DNA of 45,116 bases from positions 1 to 45,116 of the forward strand of contig CAMKJU010000026.1 in assembly GCA_946413265.1 (NCBI GenBank), read 5' to 3'. Of the stretch, positions 34,878-41,778 are shown piece by piece. The notes beneath the pieces are model-generated. The model saw nothing but the letters and a program-made list of their open reading frames with translations. It ran no database searches and was not told the DNA's origin. Every line of letters begins with the position of its first letter. Positions within the stretch are counted from its first letter, which is position 1. The position numbers and the translations under genes are program-made. This DNA is from an uncultured Lentisphaerota bacterium (lineage in GTDB: Bacteria; Verrucomicrobiota; Kiritimatiellia; RFP12; UBA1067).

Positions 34878-36214
34878 ACAGACGTTCCTTCTTCGCCGCG
34901 CTTGCGAACCCGCCGCCCCCCGCGGCCGTAGTCGTCCCGAAGATGACGACTCGCACGGGCGGGCACGGCGAGCAGGTGAGCCTGCTCGGCTACGGCGCGA
35001 TGCGCTACCCCACGGTGGACGGCAGCCACGCCAACAACTTCCGCGGCGGTTCCAACGCCCCCATCGACCTGCCCCTCGTGCAGCGCCAGATCGACTACTG
35101 CATCGAGCACGGAGTGAACTACTTCGACACGTCGCCGGCCTACTGCCGCGGCGAAAGCGAGAAGGTGCTCGGCGACGCGCTCGCGAAGCACCCCCGCGAA
35201 AAGTGGTTTGTCGCCACGAAGCTCTCCAACTTCAACCCCAAGACGTGGTCGCATGAGGCGTCCAGGAAAATGTACGAGACGTCCCTGCGCCTCCTGCACA
35301 CCGACCACATCGACTTCTACCTGCTCCATTCGATCGGCGGCGGCGGCAAGGACTCGATGAAGGTGTTCAACGGCCGCTTCATCGACAACGGCATGCTCGA
35401 TTTCCTGCTCAAGGAACGCGAGGCCGGGCGCATCCGCAACCTGGGGTTCTCGTTCCACGGCGACGAGGCGGTGTTCCGCCACGCCCTCGCGATGCACGAC
35501 AAGGTCCACTGGGATTTCGTGCAGATACAGCTCAACTGGGTGGACTGGCACCACGCGAAGGAGGTCAACCCGCGCAACGTCAACGCCGAGACGCTCTACA
35601 AGCTCCTTGACGAGCGCGCGATCCCCGCCGTGATCATGGAGCCGCTCCTCGGCGGACGTCTCGCGCGGGTGAACGAGCGCGTTATGCATCGGCTCGTGCC
35701 GCTAGACGCCGCAGCAACGCCCGCCCAGTGGGCGTTCCGTTTCGCGGGGTCGTTTCCGCGCGTTCTCACCGTGCTGAGCGGCATGACTTACCTCGAGCAC
35801 GTCAAGGAGAACGTCAAGACCTACTCGCCGCTCCGCCCCCTGTCGCGCAACGAGTTCGACACGCTCGAGCGCGCCGCGCGCGTGTTCCTTTCCGATGACA
35901 CGATTCCCTGTACGGCGTGCGACTACTGCATGCCATGCCCTTACGGAATCGACATCCCCGGTCTGTTCGGATTCTGGGGGGATGCGCTCGTCCAGGACCG
36001 CCTGCCCGACGATCCTTCCGACCCCGCCTACGCCGAGAACCGGCGCCGGTTCCTGATCGACTACGAACGCACATTCCCCAAGCTCCGCCGCGCAGAGCGC
36101 TGTACTGGGTGCGGAAGGTGCTCGCCGCATTGTCCGCAGGGCATCGACATCCCCGCGATGGTCCGCAAGGTGGACCGATTCGTGGAAAAACTCAGGAGGA
36201 ACGGCCGTGCGTAA
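34874..36214 (+). CDS. Aldo/keto reductase with C-terminal double [4Fe-4S] domain
   Basis: 446 residues. Begins with a twin-arginine motif (NRRSFFAALA) followed by a Pro/Ala stretch, suggesting Tat export or a relic of it. The AKR barrel shows the catalytic Asp/Tyr (NYFDTSPAYCRGESEK), Lys (WFVATKLSN) and His (HIDFYLLHSIGG), and QIQLNWVDWHHA. From about residue 345 two ferredoxin-like motifs follow: CTACDYCMPCPYGIDIP and CTGCGRCSPHCPQGIDIP. This two-part form is a known AKR subfamily (ferredoxin-containing predicted oxidoreductases). It overlaps the gene before by 4 bases and the next by 8, and the next two genes also encode iron-sulfur proteins, so the three probably form one electron-transfer module. 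Confidence 0.88.
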   Translation: MNRRSFFAALANPPPPAAVVVPKMTTRTGGHGEQVSLLGYGAMRYPTVDGSHANNFRGGSNAPIDLPLVQRQIDYCIEHGVNYFDTSPAYCRGESEKVLGDALAKHPREKWFVATKLSNFNPKTWSHEASRKMYETSLRLLHTDHIDFYLLHSIGGGGKDSMKVFNGRFIDNGMLDFLLKEREAGRIRNLGFSFHGDEAVFRHALAMHDKVHWDFVQIQLNWVDWHHAKEVNPRNVNAETLYKLLDERAIPAVIMEPLLGGRLARVNERVMHRLVPLDAAATPAQWAFRFAGSFPRVLTVLSGMTYLEHVKENVKTYSPLRPLSRNEFDTLERAARVFLSDDTIPCTACDYCMPCPYGIDIPGLFGFWGDALVQDRLPDDPSDPAYAENRRRFLIDYERTFPKLRRAERCTGCGRCSPHCPQGIDIPAMVRKVDRFVEKLRRNGRA

Positions 36215-37064
36215 AAACGTCTTCCGTTTTCTGTCCGCCCTGCGCCTTACGCTGGGCGTGCTCGCGCTTCTCGCGCTCACCGCCACGTTCCTCGACTTCA
36301 CCGGCACCGTCGCCGGCTGGTTCCCGTGGCTGCGTGGCGTCCAGTTCATGCCGGCCGTCCTCGCCGGTTCGGCCCTTGCGCTTGCGGTCCTGCTTGTCGT
36401 TACGCTGCTCTTCGGGCGCGTCTACTGCTCCGTGCTGTGTCCGCTCGGCGTCCTTCAAGACCTCGTGCGCCTCGTCACGTTCGGACGCTGGCGTGACCGC
36501 AAATTCAAGGCGAAGCCCGGCGGGCCATTGCGCTCCGCCATACAGGGCTGGACGCGACTCGGATTCCTTTTCGCGTTCGCCGGCGGCGGGTTCCTGGGGC
36601 TGCATTTCGCGTGGCTCGACCCCTACGCCATCTACGGGCGTTTCGTCTCGTTCTGCCTCGCGCCACTTGTCAAGGCGAGCCGCCATGCGGACTCGCTGGC
36701 GGCTTGGGCTGACGGCGCGGAGGGGAGCTTCACGCGCGTCGTGGAGGTCGTTGTGCCCGCGTCCGGATTCATACTTGTTGCGGCGGGTGTGGTGGCGTTC
36801 ATCGCCGCCTTCGCCGCGTGGCGCGGGCGCTCGTGGTGCAACACGGTGTGTCCCGTTGGAACCATCCTCGGCGCGCTGGCGAAGTTCGCCTGGTTCCGTC
36901 CGAACATCGTCGCGGATTCATGCGTCAGCTGCCGAGCCTGCGAGCGGATCTGCCGCGCGCACTGCATCCACATCGACGCGAAAGCGATCGACCATACTAA
37001 GTGCGTGAGCTGCTTCGACTGCTCCGCAGTCTGTCCGAAGGGAGCCATAAAATGGAAACGGTAA
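36207..37064 (+). CDS. Membrane 4Fe-4S protein, NapH/MauN/CcoG-like
   Basis: 285 residues, GTG start at 36207 with AGGAGGA 6 bases upstream. Four or so hydrophobic segments carry two CxxxCP motifs facing one side (VYCSVLCPLGVLQDL and WCNTVCPVGTIL). A C-terminal ferredoxin-type pair follows (CVSCRACERICRAHCIHI and CVSCFDCSAVCPKGAIKW). This is the layout of NapH-type quinol-linked iron-sulfur proteins that pass electrons across the membrane to periplasmic partners. The end overlaps the start of the next gene by 13 bases. Its likely partners are the two Tat-type Fe-S proteins on either side. Confidence 0.85.
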   Translation: MRKNVFRFLSALRLTLGVLALLALTATFLDFTGTVAGWFPWLRGVQFMPAVLAGSALALAVLLVVTLLFGRVYCSVLCPLGVLQDLVRLVTFGRWRDRKFKAKPGGPLRSAIQGWTRLGFLFAFAGGGFLGLHFAWLDPYAIYGRFVSFCLAPLVKASRHADSLAAWADGAEGSFTRVVEVVVPASGFILVAAGVVAFIAAFAAWRGRSWCNTVCPVGTILGALAKFAWFRPNIVADSCVSCRACERICRAHCIHIDAKAIDHTKCVSCFDCSAVCPKGAIKWKR

Positions 37065-38140
37065 CCCGTCGTGGATTTCTCGCCGTAGCTGGCTCTGGCG
37101 CAGTGTTCGGCGCCACGCTCAATGAAGCTGCGGACGACAAGCTGACGGACGGCGGTATCGCCGACGTCACGCCGCCCGGAGTCGCTGAGCGAGAGACTTG
37201 CATCGTGCCGCCGGGCGCCACCGGACACCGTAACTTCTCCACGCGCTGCGTGGGTTGCCAGCTCTGCGTGGAAGTGTGCCCGAACAACGTGCTGCGTCCC
37301 TCGAAGAATCCGCGTCGCGCATTCCAGCCGGAAATGGGATTTGAACACGGCTACTGCCGACCGGAATGCGTGAAGTGCGGCGAGGTATGTCCGGCGGGCG
37401 CCATCCGCCGAATCACCCCTGCGGAGAAGAAGACGATCCACGTGGGCCAGGCCACCTGGCATCAGGACCGCTGCATCGCCGCGCAGGATGGCGTGAACTG
37501 CTCGGCGTGTGAGGCGCACTGTCCGGTACGTGCCATCGTGCGCGTGCCGATGGACGAGAAGGACCCAAATTCACCGAAAATCCCCGTTGTCGACAAGACG
37601 CTCTGCATCGGCTGTGGCGCCTGCGAGCACCTCTGCCCCGCGCGCCCCATGCCGGCCATGACCGTGGAGGGGCTCGTGCAGCACCGCGAGGTGCGGCCGA
37701 TGTCCGACGCGGACGTGCTTGCGGAAGCTACCAACCTCATCCGCGCGGGACGCGCGGGGGCCGTGCTCGTGAAGGACGGTGTGATCGTGGCCGTAGAGCC
37801 GAACGGTCCGGGCGTCAAGCCGCTCCTGCGTCTCCACGACCTGCGCCCCGACGTCCTGAAGGGCGCGTGGGTGGTAGACAAGGTGGTGGGCCGCGCGGCG
37901 GCGGCAATCGCCATCGACGGAGGTGCCGCGCGCGTGCATGGGCTTCTCATGAGCGAAACGGCGAAGGCATTCCTTGGCGAAAAGGGCATTCCCGCCACTG
38001 CGGAGCAAATGGTTCCGCAGATACTTAACCGCGCGCACGACGGCCTTTGTCCGCTGGAGGACTCCGTCCAGAAACTTGACGATCCCACGAAAATGGTCAA
38101 GGCAGTCCGTGCCCACATAAAAACACTGATGGAAAAATGA
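37052..38140 (+). CDS. Tat-exported polyferredoxin fused to DUF1893-like domain
   Basis: 362 residues from the ATG at 37052 (AAGGGAG upstream), preferred over an in-frame ATG at 37001 because the protein then starts METVTRRGFLAVAGSGAVFG, a good Tat signal. Four ferredoxin-type clusters are visible: CVGCQLCVEVCPNN, CVKCGEVCPAGA, NCSACEAHCPVRA and CIGCGACEHLCPARP. From about residue 225 a domain like DUF1893 follows (DVLAEATNLIRAGRAGAVLV, VEPNGPGVKPLLRL, GAWVVDKVVGRAAAAIAI, LCPLEDSVQ), which resembles the deaminase-fold protein TM1506. NapG/MauM-like ferredoxins pair with NapH-like membrane proteins, matching the gene before. The fused domain is normally a small stand-alone cytoplasmic protein, so its presence on a Tat substrate is odd. 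Confidence 0.82.
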   Translation: METVTRRGFLAVAGSGAVFGATLNEAADDKLTDGGIADVTPPGVAERETCIVPPGATGHRNFSTRCVGCQLCVEVCPNNVLRPSKNPRRAFQPEMGFEHGYCRPECVKCGEVCPAGAIRRITPAEKKTIHVGQATWHQDRCIAAQDGVNCSACEAHCPVRAIVRVPMDEKDPNSPKIPVVDKTLCIGCGACEHLCPARPMPAMTVEGLVQHREVRPMSDADVLAEATNLIRAGRAGAVLVKDGVIVAVEPNGPGVKPLLRLHDLRPDVLKGAWVVDKVVGRAAAAIAIDGGAARVHGLLMSETAKAFLGEKGIPATAEQMVPQILNRAHDGLCPLEDSVQKLDDPTKMVKAVRAHIKTLMEK

Positions 38141-39207
38141 ACTACGAACCCCCTCAGAACCGTCGGCTGCGCCAGCCCCCGCAGACGCAGCAAACACAGT
38201 CCGCCGAAGCGGGCTCGGATCCTGCGGCGGTCATCGCCGCACGCTCGGCAGCAGTGGCGCGGAATAGGCAGCAGGCCGCCCGTGCCGCGCTGGTGACCGA
38301 CGTCCTGCGCATTGTCGGCGTGGCCGTGCTCATCGGAGGCGTCTGCTGGTACATGCACATGCGGCATAAGCAGAACATGGAAGAGGAGCGTCTGCGCGCC
38401 GAGCAGGCGCGGGAGGAGCAGGCCGCGCGCGACAAGGCACGTGCGGAGGATGCTGCGCGCCGGGAGAAGGAGCGTGAGGCGATGCGGGCCGCGGCTGCGG
38501 AACGTCTGCGCCTGGAGGAGGAACGGAAGAAGGCCGTCGAACGGCGGGCAGAGGAGAAGAGACGCATCGACGCCAACATCAAACGCCGCCAGACGGCACT
38601 AGACCGGTTCCACGGCACGACGCTTGACTTGATCTCGTCGGCGCCGACCACCGATCTTCCTGCGAAGGTCCTTTCCGAGACGTGGTTTTCGTGCGTCGCC
38701 CCCGGCGGCCGCACGGGTTTGAACGTCTACGAGGTACAGGCGATGCCGGGCAAGGACATCCACGTTTCCCGTCTGGACGACGACGGCAAGGTGACTGACA
38801 TGCCGATCGAAACATTCAACCAGCAGGTGTCGAAGGGGCAGTTCCTTCTCACGAAAGGGTCGCGCTGCTACTACAGTCCGGGCGGTTCGCGGAAATGGGA
38901 ACTGAACCTGCCAGTTCCCGTTGGCAGCGAGACGTTCGATCCGGCGCGCGATGATTTCAGGGACTTGCTTGCGTTCGTGCGGCAGAACTGCCCTGGAAAG
39001 TCGGCGATGTCGTATGAGGTGTTCTTCCGCGACGTAGGCGGCACCGAGACGCGCGTCCAGATGGTTCCGGTCGGCGGCGTGGTGAGCCGGGCTGAGGTCG
39101 TTAGGGGCCTGCAGCAGGCTGCGGCCAGACCAATCGGTTCAGGCGTGCTCCAGGCGCGTCTGAAGGAGGGTAAACTCGTCATCCGCAGGAAAGGAGGCGC
39201 GCGGTGA
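38137..39207 (+). CDS. Single-pass membrane protein with charged coiled coil, unknown function
   Basis: 356 residues; the ATG overlaps the previous stop (ATGA). A Gln/Pro-rich start (PPQTQQTQSAEAG) is followed by one membrane segment near residues 50-72 (ALVTDVLRIVGVAVLIGGV). A long Glu/Arg/Ala coiled coil spans about 76-165 (EEERLRAEQAREEQAARDKA and onward). A C-terminal globular part of about 190 residues has beta-rich stretches (TGLNVYEVQAMPGKDIHVSR, LLTKGSRCYYSPGG). I recognise no family. Position directly before the PilT-like ATPase, with a GTGA overlap, suggests a partner in envelope or pilus function, but that is only context. Confidence 0.7.
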   Translation: MNYEPPQNRRLRQPPQTQQTQSAEAGSDPAAVIAARSAAVARNRQQAARAALVTDVLRIVGVAVLIGGVCWYMHMRHKQNMEEERLRAEQAREEQAARDKARAEDAARREKEREAMRAAAAERLRLEEERKKAVERRAEEKRRIDANIKRRQTALDRFHGTTLDLISSAPTTDLPAKVLSETWFSCVAPGGRTGLNVYEVQAMPGKDIHVSRLDDDGKVTDMPIETFNQQVSKGQFLLTKGSRCYYSPGGSRKWELNLPVPVGSETFDPARDDFRDLLAFVRQNCPGKSAMSYEVFFRDVGGTETRVQMVPVGGVVSRAEVVRGLQQAAARPIGSGVLQARLKEGKLVIRRKGGAR

Positions 39208-40313
39208 TCCCCGTCTTGGAGAGCCTGTTCGAGTACTGCATGGAGCTAAAGGCGAGCGACATCCACCTGTCGGTGGACGAGCCGCCGCGCTTCCGGGTGC
39301 AGGGACAGCTCGCTCCGCGTCCCGAGCTTGAGACGTTCGATGCGCGCACGGTGGACGAGATTGCGATGGAGCTGGGACTCTACACGCTGCCGCTGGGGTG
39401 TCCGGACGGCACCGAGCGCGTGCGCAAGACGCTTGTGGACAACGGGGCCATCGACGGCGCCATGACGGCGCCGGACGGCCAGCGCTACCGTTTCAACCTA
39501 TTCCGTCAGCAGGGCCGGACGTCCGTGGCGCTCCGTCGGCTCGATTCCACGTTTCGCTCGCTGCCCGAGCTCGGTCTCCCGCCGCGGATCGCCGACTTCT
39601 GCCAGGAGCGTGACGGCCTAGTGATCGTGACGGGCCCGACCGGCAGCGGCAAGTCCACCACCCTCGCCACGCTTATCGACGGCGTCAACACAACCCGCGA
39701 GGGTTTCATCGTCACGATCGAGGACCCTATCGAATTCGTGCATACGTCGAAGCTCTCGCTCGTCAACCAGCGTCAGGTCGGACGCGACGCGCGCAGTTTC
39801 AACGACGCCCTAGTGGAGGCGATGCGCCAGGATCCCGACGTTATCCTCGTGGGCGAAATACGCGACACGGAGACGGTACGCACCGCGCTGCGCGCCGCAG
39901 AGACGGGGCACCTCGTGTTTACAACGCTACACGCCGGTGACTGCGCCGGCGCCGTCGAGCGCATCGTCTCGGTGTTCCCAGCCGACGAGCAGAACTCCGT
40001 GCGGCGCCAGCTCGCCATGGTGCTTCGGGGCATCGTCGCGCAGCATCTGCTTGTTTCCGCTGACGGATTCCGCCGCCACGCGGCGGTTGAGGTGATGGTC
40101 AACACGAGCGGCGTTTCGAATCTGATCGCCACAGGGCGCACCGCGCAGATTGCCTCCGCGATCGAGACGGGCGGCAACGAGGGTATGCGCTCGCTCGAGG
40201 AGTCGCTCGCCGAACTGCTGTTCGCGGGCGCCGTCACCGAACGCGACGCGTTCCTGCTCACGCGCAACCCCGAAACGCTCCAGCGTCGGCTCTACGGCGA
40301 CGTCGAGGAATAG
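39204..40313 (+). CDS. PilT-like type IV pilus retraction ATPase
   Basis: 369 residues. GTG start overlapping the previous TGA, with AGGAGG 6 bases upstream. Secretion-ATPase motifs in order: N-terminal [19 protein letters not shown], Walker [16 protein letters not shown] (about 144), Asp box [10 protein letters not shown], Walker [16 protein letters not shown] (about 210) and His box [20 protein letters not shown]. Length matches PilT/PilU (about 345-380). PilT hexamers power pilus disassembly and twitching. No other pilus genes are in the window, so partners must lie elsewhere. PilU or a PilB-like secretion ATPase is less likely given the length and the AEIRD-type (here GEIRD) box. Confidence 0.88.
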   Translation: MIPVLESLFEYCMELKASDIHLSVDEPPRFRVQGQLAPRPELETFDARTVDEIAMELGLYTLPLGCPDGTERVRKTLVDNGAIDGAMTAPDGQRYRFNLFRQQGRTSVALRRLDSTFRSLPELGLPPRIADFCQERDGLVIVTGPTGSGKSTTLATLIDGVNTTREGFIVTIEDPIEFVHTSKLSLVNQRQVGRDARSFNDALVEAMRQDPDVILVGEIRDTETVRTALRAAETGHLVFTTLHAGDCAGAVERIVSVFPADEQNSVRRQLAMVLRGIVAQHLLVSADGFRRHAAVEVMVNTSGVSNLIATGRTAQIASAIETGGNEGMRSLEESLAELLFAGAVTERDAFLLTRNPETLQRRLYGDVEE

Positions 40314-40338
40314 TTTTCAAAAAGAAAGAGGAAGACAG

Positions 40339-41247
40339 ATGAAACAGGCGTATGTTAATGGTGAACCCATTCCCCGCGAGGCGGTGCAGTTCGAATTCGA
40401 CAGACTCGTGAAGTTCTACGAGTCGCATGGCATGAGCCACGACGACATCAAGAAAAACCTCGAGAAGCTCATGGAGCGCGCGCAGGAACAGGCCATCGGC
40501 GCGAAGCTGCTGCTTGCGCGGGCGGAACAGCTCGACATGCCGGTGGACGAAAAGGCGATTGACGCCCAGGTGGAAAACGTGATCCGGCAGCTGGGCGGGC
40601 GCGAGAACTACATGAAGGCCCTCGCGCAGCAGAAGATGAGCGAGGACAGCTTCCGGAAGGAGCTTGCGAAGGGGTGTCGTGTGGATGCGCTCGTGCGGCA
40701 GGCGTGCAGCGGCGTTCCGGAGCCGACGGAAGCGGAAGTGGCGGCCTACTACGAGGCCAACCGCAGCGCGTTCGTCGCGTCCCCGCAGGTTCTCGCACAG
40801 CACATCCTCGTGAAGACCGAGGGGCTCGACGCGGCGGACAAGGCGCAGGCGCTCGAGAAAATCAAGTCGATCCGCGCGCGCGTGGTCGCCGCAGGACACG
40901 GCGACCCTGGCGAGACAGGCCAGGCGTTCACTGCGGCCGCGCGCGAGCACAGCGACTGTCCGAGCGCGCAGAACGGCGGCTCGCTAGGCTGGTTTGGACG
41001 CGGCATGATGGTGCCGGCCTTCGACCAGGCCGCCTTTGCGATGGCGTGCGGAGAGATTTCCGACGTCATCGAGACGCAGTTCGGGTACCACATCATACTC
41101 AAGACGGACGAAAAGCCGGGCGGGCAGCAGACGCTTGTGGACGTTGCCGACATGATCCGCGACCGTCTTCGCCATGAGGCGCGCGGTCGCGCAACGGAGG
41201 CATTCGTCTCCGAACTGCGCGAAAAGGCGAATATCGAGTACCGCTGA
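40339..41247 (+). CDS. Parvulin-type peptidyl-prolyl isomerase (SurA/PpiC-like)
   Basis: 302 residues from the ATG at 40339 (AAAGAGGAAG upstream). An N-terminal helical SurA-like chaperone segment (about 1-140, [20 protein letters not shown]) is followed by a parvulin rotamase domain: [57 protein letters not shown] and [19 protein letters not shown]. Members of this family are usually periplasmic or lipoproteins, but this one begins [16 protein letters not shown] with no hydrophobic signal, so it appears cytoplasmic unless the start is mis-set. It is the last gene before the terminator at 41305. Confidence 0.88.
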   Translation: MKQAYVNGEPIPREAVQFEFDRLVKFYESHGMSHDDIKKNLEKLMERAQEQAIGAKLLLARAEQLDMPVDEKAIDAQVENVIRQLGGRENYMKALAQQKMSEDSFRKELAKGCRVDALVRQACSGVPEPTEAEVAAYYEANRSAFVASPQVLAQHILVKTEGLDAADKAQALEKIKSIRARVVAAGHGDPGETGQAFTAAAREHSDCPSAQNGGSLGWFGRGMMVPAFDQAAFAMACGEISDVIETQFGYHIILKTDEKPGGQQTLVDVADMIRDRLRHEARGRATEAFVSELREKANIEYR

Positions 41248-41304
41248 GCGCAGTCGCGTTTCAGTTGTCATACGGTTGCGCCTCTAAAATCATACAACTT
41301 TTAT

Positions 41305-41327
41305 CCCCGCCTATGCGGGGATTTTTG
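41305..41327 (+). terminator. Rho-independent terminator of the ahcY-parvulin run
   Basis: CCCCGC (41305-41310), loop CTAT, GCGGGG (41315-41320), then ATTTTT. A perfect 6-base GC stem with a T-tract, 57 bases after the parvulin stop codon. The T-tract is shared with the promoter that starts immediately. Confidence 0.85.
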
Positions 41328-41334
41328 GTATACT
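41322..41334 (+). promoter_or_regulatory. Extended -10 promoter fused to the terminator T-tract
   Basis: TTTTTGG-TATACT, hexamer 41329-41334, with TGG extension. Predicted start near 41341. Unlike its sisters no start codon follows closely; the first gene start is 438 bases downstream, so the product is a non-coding RNA and/or a long leader of the R-M gene. Confidence 0.65.
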
Positions 41335-41340
41335 GTTTTC

Positions 41341-41490
41341 CGTTCTCGCAGCGCGTGCGCTGCGGGCAACTAGCCAGGACGGGGGGAGAAATCCCGCCCA
41401 GGTGAATCAGGTATTTTGCGCTGACACGCAAATGACGTTCAGAACGAAACTTGCAGGTTTCATTTGTACGAAATGTACAATGAGAGAACG
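41341..41490 (+). ncRNA. Candidate structured non-coding RNA, unknown class
   Basis: Starts at the predicted transcription start. CGTTCTC (41341-41347) can pair with GAGAACG (41484-41490) to close a set of hairpins: CGCAGCG/CGCTGCG (41347-41364), GGACGGG/CCCGCCC with one mismatch (41377-41399), TTTGCG/CGCAAA (41415-41432), GAAAC/GTTTC (41446-41461), and a bulged stem around GTAC/GTAC (41461-41482). An alternative pairing, ATGAGAGA (41480-41487) with TCTCTCAT (41549-41556), would compete with the closing stem. I could not match it to 6S, SRP, RNase P, tmRNA or a known riboswitch. Function unknown; could be a trans-acting RNA or a regulatory leader. Confidence 0.45.
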
Positions 41491-41568
41491 GGTTTGATAA
41501 GGTCGCGCGGACGGTTTTATACCGTCTTGCGTGCCCTTGTCTACTCTTTCTCTCATGGGCTCTGCAAG

Positions 41569-41607
41569 GCCTCGTTCTGGGGGAGATAGACGAGGCACGC
41601 ATTTCTT
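41569..41607 (+). terminator. Weak terminator-like hairpin downstream of the RNA candidate
   Basis: GCCTCGT (41569-41575) pairs with ACGAGGC (41590-41596) over a 14-base loop and is followed by ACGCATTTCTTTT. It could end the RNA candidate at about 41607, but the loop is long and the T-tract is interrupted and offset. Confidence 0.3.
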
Positions 41608-41664
41608 TTAGCCTCGATCATTCTCCCTCCAATCGTCTCCTTCGTGGCGGCACACGATGCCGCA

Positions 41665-41758
41665 GGTATGGCGCGGACCCCGGTCATGCCGCCAAATCGG
41701 TAGGGCGCGATCACCGAGCGCGCCGCCAAAACGGTAGGGCGGGCGCCCCGCGCCCGCC
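41665..41758. repeat. REP-like palindrome cluster, three copies
   Basis: Copy 1 at 41665-41693 begins GGTATGGCGCGGACCCCGG; copy 2 at 41698-41727 begins CGGTAGGGCGCGATCACCG; copy 3 at 41732-41758 begins CGGTAGGGCGGGCGCCCCG. Each begins with a GGTAKGGCG head, followed by a GC-rich imperfect palindrome ending in GCCGCC or GCCCGCC. Two inverted copies lie in the gene at the window's end (44660-44683 and 45022-45047). Head-conserved GC palindromes in clusters are what RAYT-associated REPs look like. Confidence 0.65.
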
Positions 41759-41778
41759 GCAACGAAGGAGAGCGAGCG

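Larger units (their letters stand above)
41248..41778. other. 531-base spacer: terminator, promoter, structured RNA candidate, REP cluster
   Basis: No convincing protein gene on either strand. From left to right it holds the terminator and promoter element (41305-41334), a hairpin-rich stretch that would be transcribed (41341-41607), about 50 bases with no clear signal, and three REP-like palindromes (41665-41758). The R-M gene's Shine-Dalgarno follows. Confidence 0.7.

Noticed and set aside
41341..41607. Identification of the structured spacer as 6S RNA, SRP RNA, RNase P RNA or tmRNA
   Set aside because: I looked for the SRP domain IV core, the RNase P core (GAGGAAAGTCC), a tmRNA tRNA-like end and the 6S end-to-end pairing; none is present.
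41665..41758. CRISPR array at the three-copy repeat cluster
   Set aside because: Units are imperfect palindromes of variable sequence with only 4-base gaps, not identical repeats with unique spacers. No cas genes are in the window.
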